A stretch of DNA of 11,468 nt from Candidatus Krumholzibacteriia bacterium (GTDB lineage: Bacteria > Krumholzibacteriota > Krumholzibacteriia > G020349025), in contig DASRJW010000004.1 in the NCBI GenBank assembly GCA_035649275.1, forward strand, positions 1 through 11,468, in the 5' to 3' direction. Below are positions 1-5,412 of this stretch, piece after piece; the stretch's first letter is position 1; every line of letters starts with the position of its first letter. The position numbers and the translations under genes are program-made. A model generated the notes under the pieces. It searched no databases, was not told the DNA's origin, and saw only the letters and a list, made by a program, of their open reading frames with translations.

Positions 1-1
1 G

Positions 2-415
2 ACGTTCGCGGCCTTGGAACGCTACAACCCCGTGTACGCCTTCTCGAGCTGGTTGTTCAAGATCACCTCGAACCTCTGCATCGACCACATCCGCAAGCAA
101 CGCATGCGCTTGCTCTCCATCGACGAACCCCTGGAAGGCGCCGACGGCGGCATGCTGCGGGAGCTCACCGACCCGCGACGGCAGCCGGATCAGGCCTCGG
201 AAGACAGCGAGCTGCGCGAAGCCATTCGCTGTGCGGTGGAGCGTTTGCCCGAGCACTACCGCATCGTTCTCGTCCTGCGGCACCAAGAACAGCTGTCCTA
301 CGAGGAGATCGCCGCCTCTCTGGACATTCCGCTCGGGACCGTGAAGGCCCGGATCCACCGCGCCCGGGAGGGCCTGAAGAGCTACCTGGCAGCGTACGCC
401 CCCGCCATCGACTGA
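2..415 (+). CDS. ECF-type RNA polymerase sigma factor, C-terminal part (5' end outside window)
   Basis: This is an alternative sigma factor that directs RNA polymerase to stress or envelope promoters. The frame is open to the left edge, so the gene starts upstream; the TTG at 14 is internal because region 2 is already under way there. The first ~30 visible residues match region 2.2-2.4 (YAFSSWLFKITSNLCIDHIR). A variable linker follows, then region 4 with LPEHYRIVLVLRH, a helix-turn-helix at LSYEEIAASLDIPLGTVKAR, and the closing IHRAREGLKSYL. The length left suits the sigma-70 ECF (RpoE-like) family, which has only regions 2 and 4. The next gene encodes a zinc-finger membrane protein, the usual partner that holds an ECF factor inactive. 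The 173-base gap to that gene is long for such a pair. Family assignment is firm; the ECF subgroup and target promoters are not visible. Confidence 0.93.
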   Translation, partial: TFAALERYNPVYAFSSWLFKITSNLCIDHIRKQRMRLLSIDEPLEGADGGMLRELTDPRRQPDQASEDSELREAIRCAVERLPEHYRIVLVLRHQEQLSYEEIAASLDIPLGTVKARIHRAREGLKSYLAAYAPAID

Positions 416-588
416 CCCGCCGTTCCTCCGCGGGCGTGCCGGGCGCTCCCTGCGCCTCCCCGGCCGCAGCTCGTGCTGTCCGCTGCCCGCCCGTTGCCCC
501 GCAACCCGCCCGCAGATCCCGGCGTATGTCGGTACGGAGGCGCTCGCCGCGCCGTCGCGTGGCGGCGCTGGCCGGACTGCGAAAAGCC

Positions 589-1188
589 ATGGACTGCGCC
601 CGCTACCTCACCCTCGTCGAGCCCGCACTCGACCCCGACGTCGACCCGGCGTTTTCTCCGGTCGAGAGAGAGGCGATGCAGGCGCACGACCGCTGGTGCA
701 CGCGGTGTCGCGATCGGTTCGAGGAGCACCGCACGGTCTTCGCGCTCCTCGAGACGATGCGTGAGCCGGCGCCGCGAGATCTGGCCGAGCGCGTGCTCGC
801 TCGCCTGGCGGCGCTCGAAACCCACCGCCGTCGGCGCCAGGCTCTGGCGGGCGCGGCACTCTGGACCGTGTGCGGTCTGGGCGCGGCTGTGGTAGTCGGC
901 GCCTTGGTCTGGAACCAGACGGCCGGCGTGCGGCTCCTCGAACCCCTCGGCCGTCTCGCCACCTGGTGGTACTCTTGGCTCCAGGATCTGGCGGAGGCGC
1001 TGGTGCGGTTGAACGCCACTTCCGTGGACGTCCCACCCGTTCTCCTGGCGCTGGCGCGCGCGACGCGACTGCTTCTGGCGGCTTGGGCCGACCAGCTTCT
1101 CGCGGGGTGGCTGGCCGCTTCGCTCGCCGCTCTCCTGTTGCGCGCCGTCGCGAGCGCGCGGCGCCCGCAGCTGCCGGTCGTCGAGTGA
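589..1188 (+). CDS. Zinc-binding membrane anti-sigma factor (zf-HC2/ZAS type)
   Basis: This is a 199-residue protein, probably the anti-sigma factor for the ECF sigma factor just upstream. The N-terminus carries the ZAS signature H-x3-C-x2-C as HDRWCTRC (His33, Cys37, Cys40), with Cys3 as the likely fourth ligand. A helical linker follows, then a hydrophobic segment at ~86-108 and a second, alanine/leucine-rich one at ~151-186. The zinc domain should therefore sit in the cytoplasm. ATG 589 was chosen because it places Cys3 at the start of the domain as in the family. The same frame is open to GTG 436 and ATG 526, but the extra residues are Arg/Pro/Ala-rich and look non-coding. No strong ribosome binding site precedes 589. 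Two hydrophobic segments are more than the usual single helix. Partnership with the sigma factor is inferred from position and motif. Confidence 0.8.
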   Translation: MDCARYLTLVEPALDPDVDPAFSPVEREAMQAHDRWCTRCRDRFEEHRTVFALLETMREPAPRDLAERVLARLAALETHRRRRQALAGAALWTVCGLGAAVVVGALVWNQTAGVRLLEPLGRLATWWYSWLQDLAEALVRLNATSVDVPPVLLALARATRLLLAAWADQLLAGWLAASLAALLLRAVASARRPQLPVVE

Positions 1189-1240
1189 TTCCCGCTCGCG
1201 CCTGGCCGAGCGTCCAAAGCCAGCCGGCGTGACGGCTCGC

Positions 1241-1247
1241 AGAGGAG
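1241..1247 (+). promoter_or_regulatory. Ribosome binding site that decides the start at 1253
   Basis: AGAGGAG lies five bases before ATG 1253. It makes this a better start than the in-frame GTG at 1229, which has no comparable motif. Confidence 0.65.
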
Positions 1248-1252
1248 CTGGA

Positions 1253-2473
1253 ATGCGTTTCCCTTCCGTGTCGACGGCAACCTGGCGACGTCAGGGTCTC
1301 GTGGTCGCCGCCAGCTGCTGCCTCGGTCTCTTCCCACTCTGGGCGCACGGCGCGGAACAGAACAAGCCCAGTCGCGAATCGATCGAGGCGGAAGCGCGCA
1401 AACTGCAGCGCGCCATCGACAGCCGCCGGGCGGTGCTGGATTCCCTCGCGGGGCTCGAGATCGCCGTCCCGGATTCTCTCACCGAGGCGGTGCAGTCCGA
1501 ACTGGAATCCCTGCAGGAGCGGCTCGAGGTCGAACGCGAGCGGCTGCAGGAGCTGCAGGAAAAGCTGCCGCTCCTCCCTGGCTCCGACACGGAGCTGCTG
1601 CCGCCCCGGCCGCCGCGGCGCAAGATGGTCGCCTACAACATGATCCGCTTCGGCGAGGACGTCGAGGTGAGCCGCGACGAAACGGTCAACGGCGACGCCA
1701 TCATCGTCGGCGGCGATCTGCTGGTGCAGGGCGAAGTGGACGGCGACGCCATCGTCATCGCCGGCAACCTGCAGCTCGGACGCAATGCCATGGTCCGCGG
1801 CCAGGCCATCGCCGTCGGCGGGCGCGTCGAAACCAACGCCGGCGCGGTGATCGAAGGGCAGACCGTGAGCCTGACGCTCTTCCCGCGCCGCTTCCCTTGG
1901 TTCCCCGGCGCCTGGCCTCCATGGGTCGGTCTCGTCCTGGATCTGCTCAAGCTGGCCTTCCTCGTTCTGGTCTCCGGGCTGTTGCTGGCGCTGGTGCCGG
2001 ATCGCCTGCTGCGGGCGCGGGAGCTCCTGGCCGATTCGTTCCTGCGCTGTTTCGGCGTCGGGTTGCTGGTGTTGATGGGCGGCTCCTGTGCCGTCACGGT
2101 GACGGTGATCCTCCTCGCCGTCACCTTGGTGGGCATTCCGGCGGCGCTGGTGCTCGCCTTCGCGGTGGCGCTGCTGTTCCTCGCCAGCCTCTTGGTCGGC
2201 GTTCTCCTGATCGGTGACCGGTTGCAAGAGATGTTGCACCAGTCGTCGCGAGCGCCACTCTACAGCGTGCTCCTCGGCTTGGCTCTAGTCCTCCTGCCGG
2301 AAATCATCGCCGATCTCTTGCACTTCACCCTCCCCGAACCGTTCCGCCAGCTGGGCTTCGGCTTGCTCTCCTCGGTGCTGGTTCTCGCCACCGTCTCGGC
2401 CGGTTTGGGAGCCCTGGTGCTCTCGCGCTTCGGCACCGGCTGGTCGCGGCAAAGCCCCCAGGCTCCGGGCTGA
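1253..2473 (+). CDS. Membrane protein with coiled coil and bactofilin-like (polymer-forming) repeat
   Basis: This 406-residue exported protein has three parts. A signal peptide (WRRQGLVVAASCC..., cleavage near AHGA at ~31-34) leads to a charged coiled coil at ~40-105 (repeated ERLEVERERLQELQEKL-type heptads). Next, at ~132-203, comes a short right-handed beta-helix-like repeat with pseudo-repeats of about 17-20 residues (VNGDAIIVGGDLLVQG, VDGDAIVIAGNLQLG, VRGQAIAVGGRVETN). This is the pattern of bactofilin/polymer-forming domains. About five hydrophobic helices follow between ~224 and 391, with GIPAALVLAFAVALLFLAS the clearest. The coiled coil and repeat should face the periplasm if the signal peptide is used. 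It follows the sigma/anti-sigma pair in the same direction with a 64-base gap, so it may be co-transcribed and act in the same envelope response. The exact function is unknown. The repeat call rests on pattern, not alignment. Confidence 0.8.
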   Translation: MRFPSVSTATWRRQGLVVAASCCLGLFPLWAHGAEQNKPSRESIEAEARKLQRAIDSRRAVLDSLAGLEIAVPDSLTEAVQSELESLQERLEVERERLQELQEKLPLLPGSDTELLPPRPPRRKMVAYNMIRFGEDVEVSRDETVNGDAIIVGGDLLVQGEVDGDAIVIAGNLQLGRNAMVRGQAIAVGGRVETNAGAVIEGQTVSLTLFPRRFPWFPGAWPPWVGLVLDLLKLAFLVLVSGLLLALVPDRLLRARELLADSFLRCFGVGLLVLMGGSCAVTVTVILLAVTLVGIPAALVLAFAVALLFLASLLVGVLLIGDRLQEMLHQSSRAPLYSVLLGLALVLLPEIIADLLHFTLPEPFRQLGFGLLSSVLVLATVSAGLGALVLSRFGTGWSRQSPQAPG

Positions 2474-2532
2474 GGCCGGGCTGGATTCCCCAAGCGCAGA
2501 AGCCGCGCCGGCGTCTGCCGGAGACGGCGTGA

Positions 2533-2547
2533 GCGGCGGGGCGCCGC
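2533..2547 (+). terminator. GC-rich hairpin, possible terminator
   Basis: GCGGCG-GGG-CGCCGC forms a perfect 6-bp stem with a 3-base loop, 60 bases after the stop of the bactofilin-like gene. A weaker CGTCT/AGACG stem lies just before it at 2512-2526. There is no T-run, so intrinsic termination is uncertain; in very GC-rich genomes such hairpins also occur by chance. Confidence 0.25.
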
Positions 2548-2637
2548 CGTAGGGCGCGCTCTGCCTGCCGAAGGCGCCGAAGGTGGACACGAGGCTGGCC
2601 TCGCCGCTGCCCGGCCGGCGCGCGACAGGGCCGCCGG

Positions 2638-2653
2638 CGGCATAGCGCTTGCG
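2638..2653 (+). promoter_or_regulatory. Sigma-54-like -24/-12 promoter before the metallopeptidase gene
   Basis: CGGCATAGCGCTTGCG fits the TGGCAC-N5-TTGC pattern with GGCA at -24, TTGC at -12 and the correct GG-N10-GC spacing. The first T and the sixth base (C) of the consensus are missing. Transcription would start near 2664, about 124 bases before ATG 2788. A sigma-54 activator is encoded elsewhere in the window. GG-N10-GC alone is common in this GC-rich DNA, so the call depends on the extra CA and TT matches. Confidence 0.4.
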
Positions 2654-2787
2654 GAAGCACCGCTCGCAGGCTACCGCGCTGCCGTCGACTAAATCCCGCT
2701 CTCTCTTCTTCCTCCCGTGATTCCGATCCGCTCCGCGTCCGTGGACACGCGCGCCAGCGCGCGACCCGGCCGGGGTCTGCTCCACCC

Positions 2788-3594
2788 ATGCGCGCTGCGT
2801 TCCGCCACCAGCTCGCGCGGCACGGTGTCGTGCTGGCGCTGGCTCTCGCTGCCACGGTGCCGCCGGTGCAAGCCGACGACCCCGTTCTCTGGAAGCTCCA
2901 GAACGGCATCCAGGCCACCATCTATCCGCCCGACTACATCCTGGAACACATGACGCTCCGCCGCGGCGGGGAGCTGCTGCTCGTCGTCGACGATGTCTTC
3001 TATGGTCTGGTCACGGACATCGACGATCCCATCATCGCCAACAAGGGAGACGGCCGCTTCCATCCCCTGCAGCTGGACGCGGTGATCGCGGCGCTGCGGG
3101 CGATCCGCCTGGAGGATGGACGTCTGCGCGTGCGCATCTACGTTCTCCCCTTCCCGCGCCGGGAGGTCATGGACAGCTCGGCGCGAGACGACGTGATCAT
3201 GCTCACGCCGGGGGTGCGCGAGGCGGGAGAGCAGCACGTGCACTTCACCGTCACCCACGAGATCGGTCATTCGTATCAGTACGCCTGGATGCCCGACACC
3301 AACACGGCCCTCTGGAAGCGGTACGCGCGCCTGCGCGGGATCCACGACACCTCGGTCTACCACGCGGCGGCAGAGCACAAGAACCGGCCGCACGAGATCT
3401 TCGCCGAGGATTTCCGCTTCCTCTTCGGTAGCGACCTGGCCAACGCCAGCGGCACCATCGAGAACGACGTCCTGGCGGTACCCACCGAGGTGGAGGGCCT
3501 GACGGATTTCTTGGTGCGACTGCCCGAAGCGCGGCGCGCCAGCGCCCCGACCGCCCACACCACGGCGACCGCCCCACCGCTCCGCCGCGAATAA
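2788..3594 (+). CDS. Secreted HEIGH zinc metallopeptidase
   Basis: This 268-residue protein starts with a signal peptide (RHQLARHG then VVLALALAATVPPVQA, cleavage near residue 29). The catalytic core is THEIGHSYQYAW with HEIGH at 157-161: two zinc-binding histidines and the catalytic glutamate. About 42 residues later, HEIFAEDFRFLFG (202-214) offers glutamates E203 and E207 as the third zinc ligand. This E-x-x-A-E layout is seen in gluzincin-type proteases, including lethal-factor-like (ATLF/M34-related) families. The N-terminal half (VVDDVFYGLVTDID..., FHPLQLDAVIAALRAIRL) is not recognised. The C-terminal ~20 residues are a low-complexity Ala/Thr/Pro tail. It probably acts in the periplasm or outside the cell on a protein substrate that cannot be named. 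ATG 2788 gives a complete signal peptide, although no strong ribosome binding site is seen. A sigma-54-like promoter lies upstream. Confidence 0.8.
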   Translation: MRAAFRHQLARHGVVLALALAATVPPVQADDPVLWKLQNGIQATIYPPDYILEHMTLRRGGELLLVVDDVFYGLVTDIDDPIIANKGDGRFHPLQLDAVIAALRAIRLEDGRLRVRIYVLPFPRREVMDSSARDDVIMLTPGVREAGEQHVHFTVTHEIGHSYQYAWMPDTNTALWKRYARLRGIHDTSVYHAAAEHKNRPHEIFAEDFRFLFGSDLANASGTIENDVLAVPTEVEGLTDFLVRLPEARRASAPTAHTTATAPPLRRE

Positions 3595-3685
3595 GCGCTC
3601 CGTAGCCGCGGCGCGACTTCTGCCGGCGCTGCCTCTCGAAACCAGCCGCTCCCCATCGGCTATGATGGCGCCACACCGCGACCCC

Positions 3686-3691
3686 GGGAGG
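3686..3691 (+). promoter_or_regulatory. Ribosome binding site of the thymidylate kinase gene
   Basis: GGGAGG lies four bases before ATG 3696. It fixes this start, which also places the P-loop at the usual distance from the N-terminus. Confidence 0.6.
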
Positions 3692-3695
3692 GCGC

Positions 3696-4316
3696 ATGGC
3701 GGGGGCGCTGGTCGCCTTCGAGGGCATCGATCAAGCGGGCAAGCAGACGCAGGCGCGAGCGGTGCAGCAGCACCTGCAGTCTCTCGGCCTCGCCTGCGAG
3801 CTGCGCTGGTATCCCGACTACGAGACGCCCATCGGCGCCCTCATCCGCAGTGCCCTCGTCGATGCCACACCGCTGGCACCGCGGGCGCGCACCATGCTCT
3901 TCGCGGCCAACCGCTGGGAGCGCGATGGCGCGGTGCGCGAGCTCCTGGGCACCCACGCCGTGGTGCTCGTGGACCGCTACTCCTGGTCGAACGTGGTCTA
4001 CGGGCTGGCGCAGGGCTACGACGAGACCTGGCTGCGCGGCCTCGAAGCGGGCCTCGCCGAGGCGGATCTCACCGTCTTCGTCGACATCGCTCCGGAGGAA
4101 TCACGGCGCCGGAAGGCCCGTGACCGCGACGGTTTCGAGCGCGACCAGGCGCTGCTCGAGAGCGCCCGCGCCCACTATCTCCGCTTCGCCCAGCAGCCTG
4201 GCTGGATGGTCGTGGATGGCATGCAGCCGCCGCCGATGGTGACTGCCGCCATCTTGCGCGGTCTCGGCGCGCGGCTCGGCGCGCGGTTCCCGCCCCTCGC
4301 TGCTTTGCGCGGCTGA
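3696..4316 (+). CDS. tmk: Thymidylate kinase (dTMP kinase)
   Basis: The enzyme phosphorylates dTMP to dTDP with ATP in the cytoplasm, an essential step of dTTP synthesis. At 206 residues it has the family's normal size. The Walker A loop is FEGIDQAGKQTQ (8-19). WYPDYETPIGALIR (38-51) holds the region that usually carries the REPG motif. VDRYSWSN (92-99) is the DRY motif that binds the nucleotide. TVFVDIAPEESRRRKARDRDGFE (from ~126) forms the strand and the arginine-rich lid. The P-loop has Gln13 and Gln17 where most bacterial enzymes have Gly and Ser, and YPDYETPIG replaces the REPGGT form, a pattern nearer to archaeal/eukaryotic-type sequences. Other deoxynucleoside kinases are possible, but the DRY motif and the overall fit favour Tmk. 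Its neighbours are not nucleotide genes, so context adds nothing. Confidence 0.85.
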   Translation: MAGALVAFEGIDQAGKQTQARAVQQHLQSLGLACELRWYPDYETPIGALIRSALVDATPLAPRARTMLFAANRWERDGAVRELLGTHAVVLVDRYSWSNVVYGLAQGYDETWLRGLEAGLAEADLTVFVDIAPEESRRRKARDRDGFERDQALLESARAHYLRFAQQPGWMVVDGMQPPPMVTAAILRGLGARLGARFPPLAALRG

Positions 4317-4333
4317 GCGCCCGTGACCGGCGC
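4317..4333. terminator. Short hairpin between convergent genes
   Basis: GCGCC and GGCGC form a 5-bp stem with a 7-base loop directly after the tmk stop codon, in the 32-base gap before the convergent DUF4390-like gene. It could work in both directions, but it is short and has no T-tract. Confidence 0.25.
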
Positions 4334-4348
4334 ACATCGACGACGCTC

Positions 4349-5107
4349 TCAAGGGGAGTGGCCGCTGTCCGGCGCCGCGAGCCGGCGCTCGTTGTGGGGG
4401 GCCCGAGCGGGGGGTGCCGCCGGGGACGGCGGTTCGCGGGGCAACTCCGCCGGCTTGAAACCGGGGGAGCGGGCCTTCACGCGCTTGTCTCCGAAGCCGG
4501 TCATGCCGACCACCATACCACCCAACGTCTGGGTGAGGCCGCTGATGCCGCCGCCGTCGCTACGGCCGCGGATCGTGCCGCGCAACCAGGCGTCCAGCTG
4601 GTTCAGGTCTTCGACCGTGAGCGGCGCCAGGGTCGCGGTCACCACGACGTAGTAGGTCCTCCCGTCCTGGAAGAGTTGGCGGCCGAAATAGGGCGGTTCG
4701 TTGCTGGACGGACCGCGGGCGACGCGGCTCACGTAGGCGGTGAGGGAATCCTCATGGGTGAAGCGCAGTGCTTCCTCGGGGGTGACGACATAGTAGAGGT
4801 CGTTGAGCAGATCCCGGAGGATACGGAAGCGGCGTTCGTAGGTGGCTTCGAGCTTGTCCCACCAGCCGCTGCGCTGTTGCCACACCTCGATGGTGTAGTT
4901 GAGCGTCGTCGGCAGTCCGGAGGACAAGGCATCGTGGTACATCCCCTCGAACGGGGCTTCGAACTCGAACTCCACATAGACGTAGCCTTGCGAGGTGGCG
5001 GCGACGCGATCGAGGCGGAGCTCGGCGGCCTCGGCGCCGGCAACGAGGCCGACCGCGGCTGCGAGCCCCCACGCGCACCCCGCTCGGCATCGCCCACGGC
5101 CGCTCAT
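4349..5107 (-). CDS. DUF4390-like exported protein
   Basis: This is a 252-residue protein with an N-terminal signal peptide (GRCRAGCAWGLAAAVGLVAGAEA, cleavage near residue 28). The mature part (~29-165) looks like DUF4390. It starts with a beta strand (YVYVEFEFEAPF) and has the conserved ALSSGLPTTLNYTIEVW (60-76). GWWDKL comes next, then RFRILRDLLNDLYYVVTP (93-110) and a closing strand YYVVVTATLAPL before a DLNQLDAWL helix. The C-terminal ~85 residues add GGMVVGMTGFGDKRVKAR and a Pro/Ala/Arg-rich tail that the family core lacks. A GGGGAGGG ribosome binding site lies seven bases before the ATG. In proteobacteria, DUF4390 genes are often found beside ntrY/ntrX two-component genes. Here an NtrX-type regulator lies two genes upstream on the same strand, which supports the assignment. 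The biochemical role of the family is unknown. Confidence 0.7.
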   Translation of the reverse strand: MSGRGRCRAGCAWGLAAAVGLVAGAEAAELRLDRVAATSQGYVYVEFEFEAPFEGMYHDALSSGLPTTLNYTIEVWQQRSGWWDKLEATYERRFRILRDLLNDLYYVVTPEEALRFTHEDSLTAYVSRVARGPSSNEPPYFGRQLFQDGRTYYVVVTATLAPLTVEDLNQLDAWLRGTIRGRSDGGGISGLTQTLGGMVVGMTGFGDKRVKARSPGFKPAELPREPPSPAAPPARAPHNERRLAAPDSGHSP

Positions 5108-5412
5108 TCAGGCGCCCTCCCCGCAGTCTGACGGCGTCGGGGCGCGAGTCTAGCATGCACCTTCGCGCCAGGCGCTCCAGGAGATGGGCCCGGAGCGAGA
5201 GTCGTTGTCGCCGGCGTTCGCGCCAGCGCCGGGTGAGCAGGGCGTTGCGAGAGCTCGAGCCAGGCGACTCGCGGCGGCAGCGAGCCGAACGTGCGGCAGA
5301 GAGAGGATCGCCAGGGGAGGCCGGCACGCGACGTGCCCGGCCCGAGGGCGCGTGACTCTCGGCCGGCCCCCCGCGGCATCCAACGCTCGCGCGGCTTGCG
5401 CCGCCGAGCGAG
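5108..5412. other. Intergenic region without a recognisable gene
   Basis: These 305 bases separate two minus-strand genes. Next to the barrel gene stop there is a strong hairpin, listed separately. At the other end is the ribosome binding site of the DUF4390-like gene (about 5115-5122). Short open frames on both strands give Arg/Ala-rich products with no signal peptide, motif or ribosome binding site and are not called. A TGCTAGACT sequence on the minus strand (5147-5155) resembles an extended -10 box, but it has no matching -35. Confidence 0.5.
5384..5410 (-). terminator. Strong hairpin with GCAA tetraloop after the barrel gene
   Basis: On the minus strand, two bases after the stop of the CBM48-barrel gene, a 6-bp stem (CGCTCG/CGAGCG), a single bulged G and a further 5-bp stem (GCGGC/GCCGC) close a GCAA loop, a stable GNRA tetraloop. 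No T-run follows. It is the best terminator or mRNA-stabilising hairpin in the window, and it suggests that the barrel gene and the DUF4390-like gene are separate units. Confidence 0.5.

Larger units (their letters stand above)
2474..2787. other. Intergenic region with hairpins and a sigma-54-like promoter
   Basis: This gap of 314 bases has no convincing gene. Just after the membrane protein stop it has two GC-rich inverted repeats (around 2512-2526 and 2533-2547) but no T-tract. Further on is a -24/-12-like element at 2638-2653, followed by a pyrimidine-rich stretch near 2697-2717. A minus-strand reading frame crosses the gap but runs about 190 bases into the 3' end of the upstream gene and shows no domain, so it is not called. 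Confidence 0.5.

Noticed and set aside
436-588. N-terminal extension of the anti-sigma factor to GTG 436
   Set aside because: The extra 51 residues are Arg/Pro/Ala-rich with no motif, and would put the zinc domain unusually far from the N-terminus.
608-2239. Long minus-strand open frame (543 codons) opposite the anti-sigma and bactofilin-like genes
   Set aside because: Product is low-complexity (Gln/His/Asp/Arg-rich) without domains. It is the antisense shadow of two well-supported genes in high-GC DNA.
2285-2785. Minus-strand frame through the 2474-2787 gap, with a CERC motif
   Set aside because: It overlaps about 190 bases of the bactofilin-like gene's 3' end, has only one CxxC-like pair, and its start region has no ribosome binding site or domain support.
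3609-3624. CGGCGCGACTTCTGCC, another sigma-54-like match, before tmk
   Set aside because: It matches GGC and TGC at the right spacing, but lacks the CA and TT positions. GG-N10-GC is common by chance here, and a housekeeping gene is an unlikely target.
3661-3666. TATGAT, a good -10 box just before tmk
   Set aside because: No sequence resembling TTGACA lies 16-18 bases upstream, so it was not called as a promoter on its own.
5156-5170. TGGCGCGAAGGTGCA on the minus strand before the DUF4390-like gene
   Set aside because: It looks like a sigma-54 element, but the spacing is GG-N9-GC, one base short of the strict requirement.
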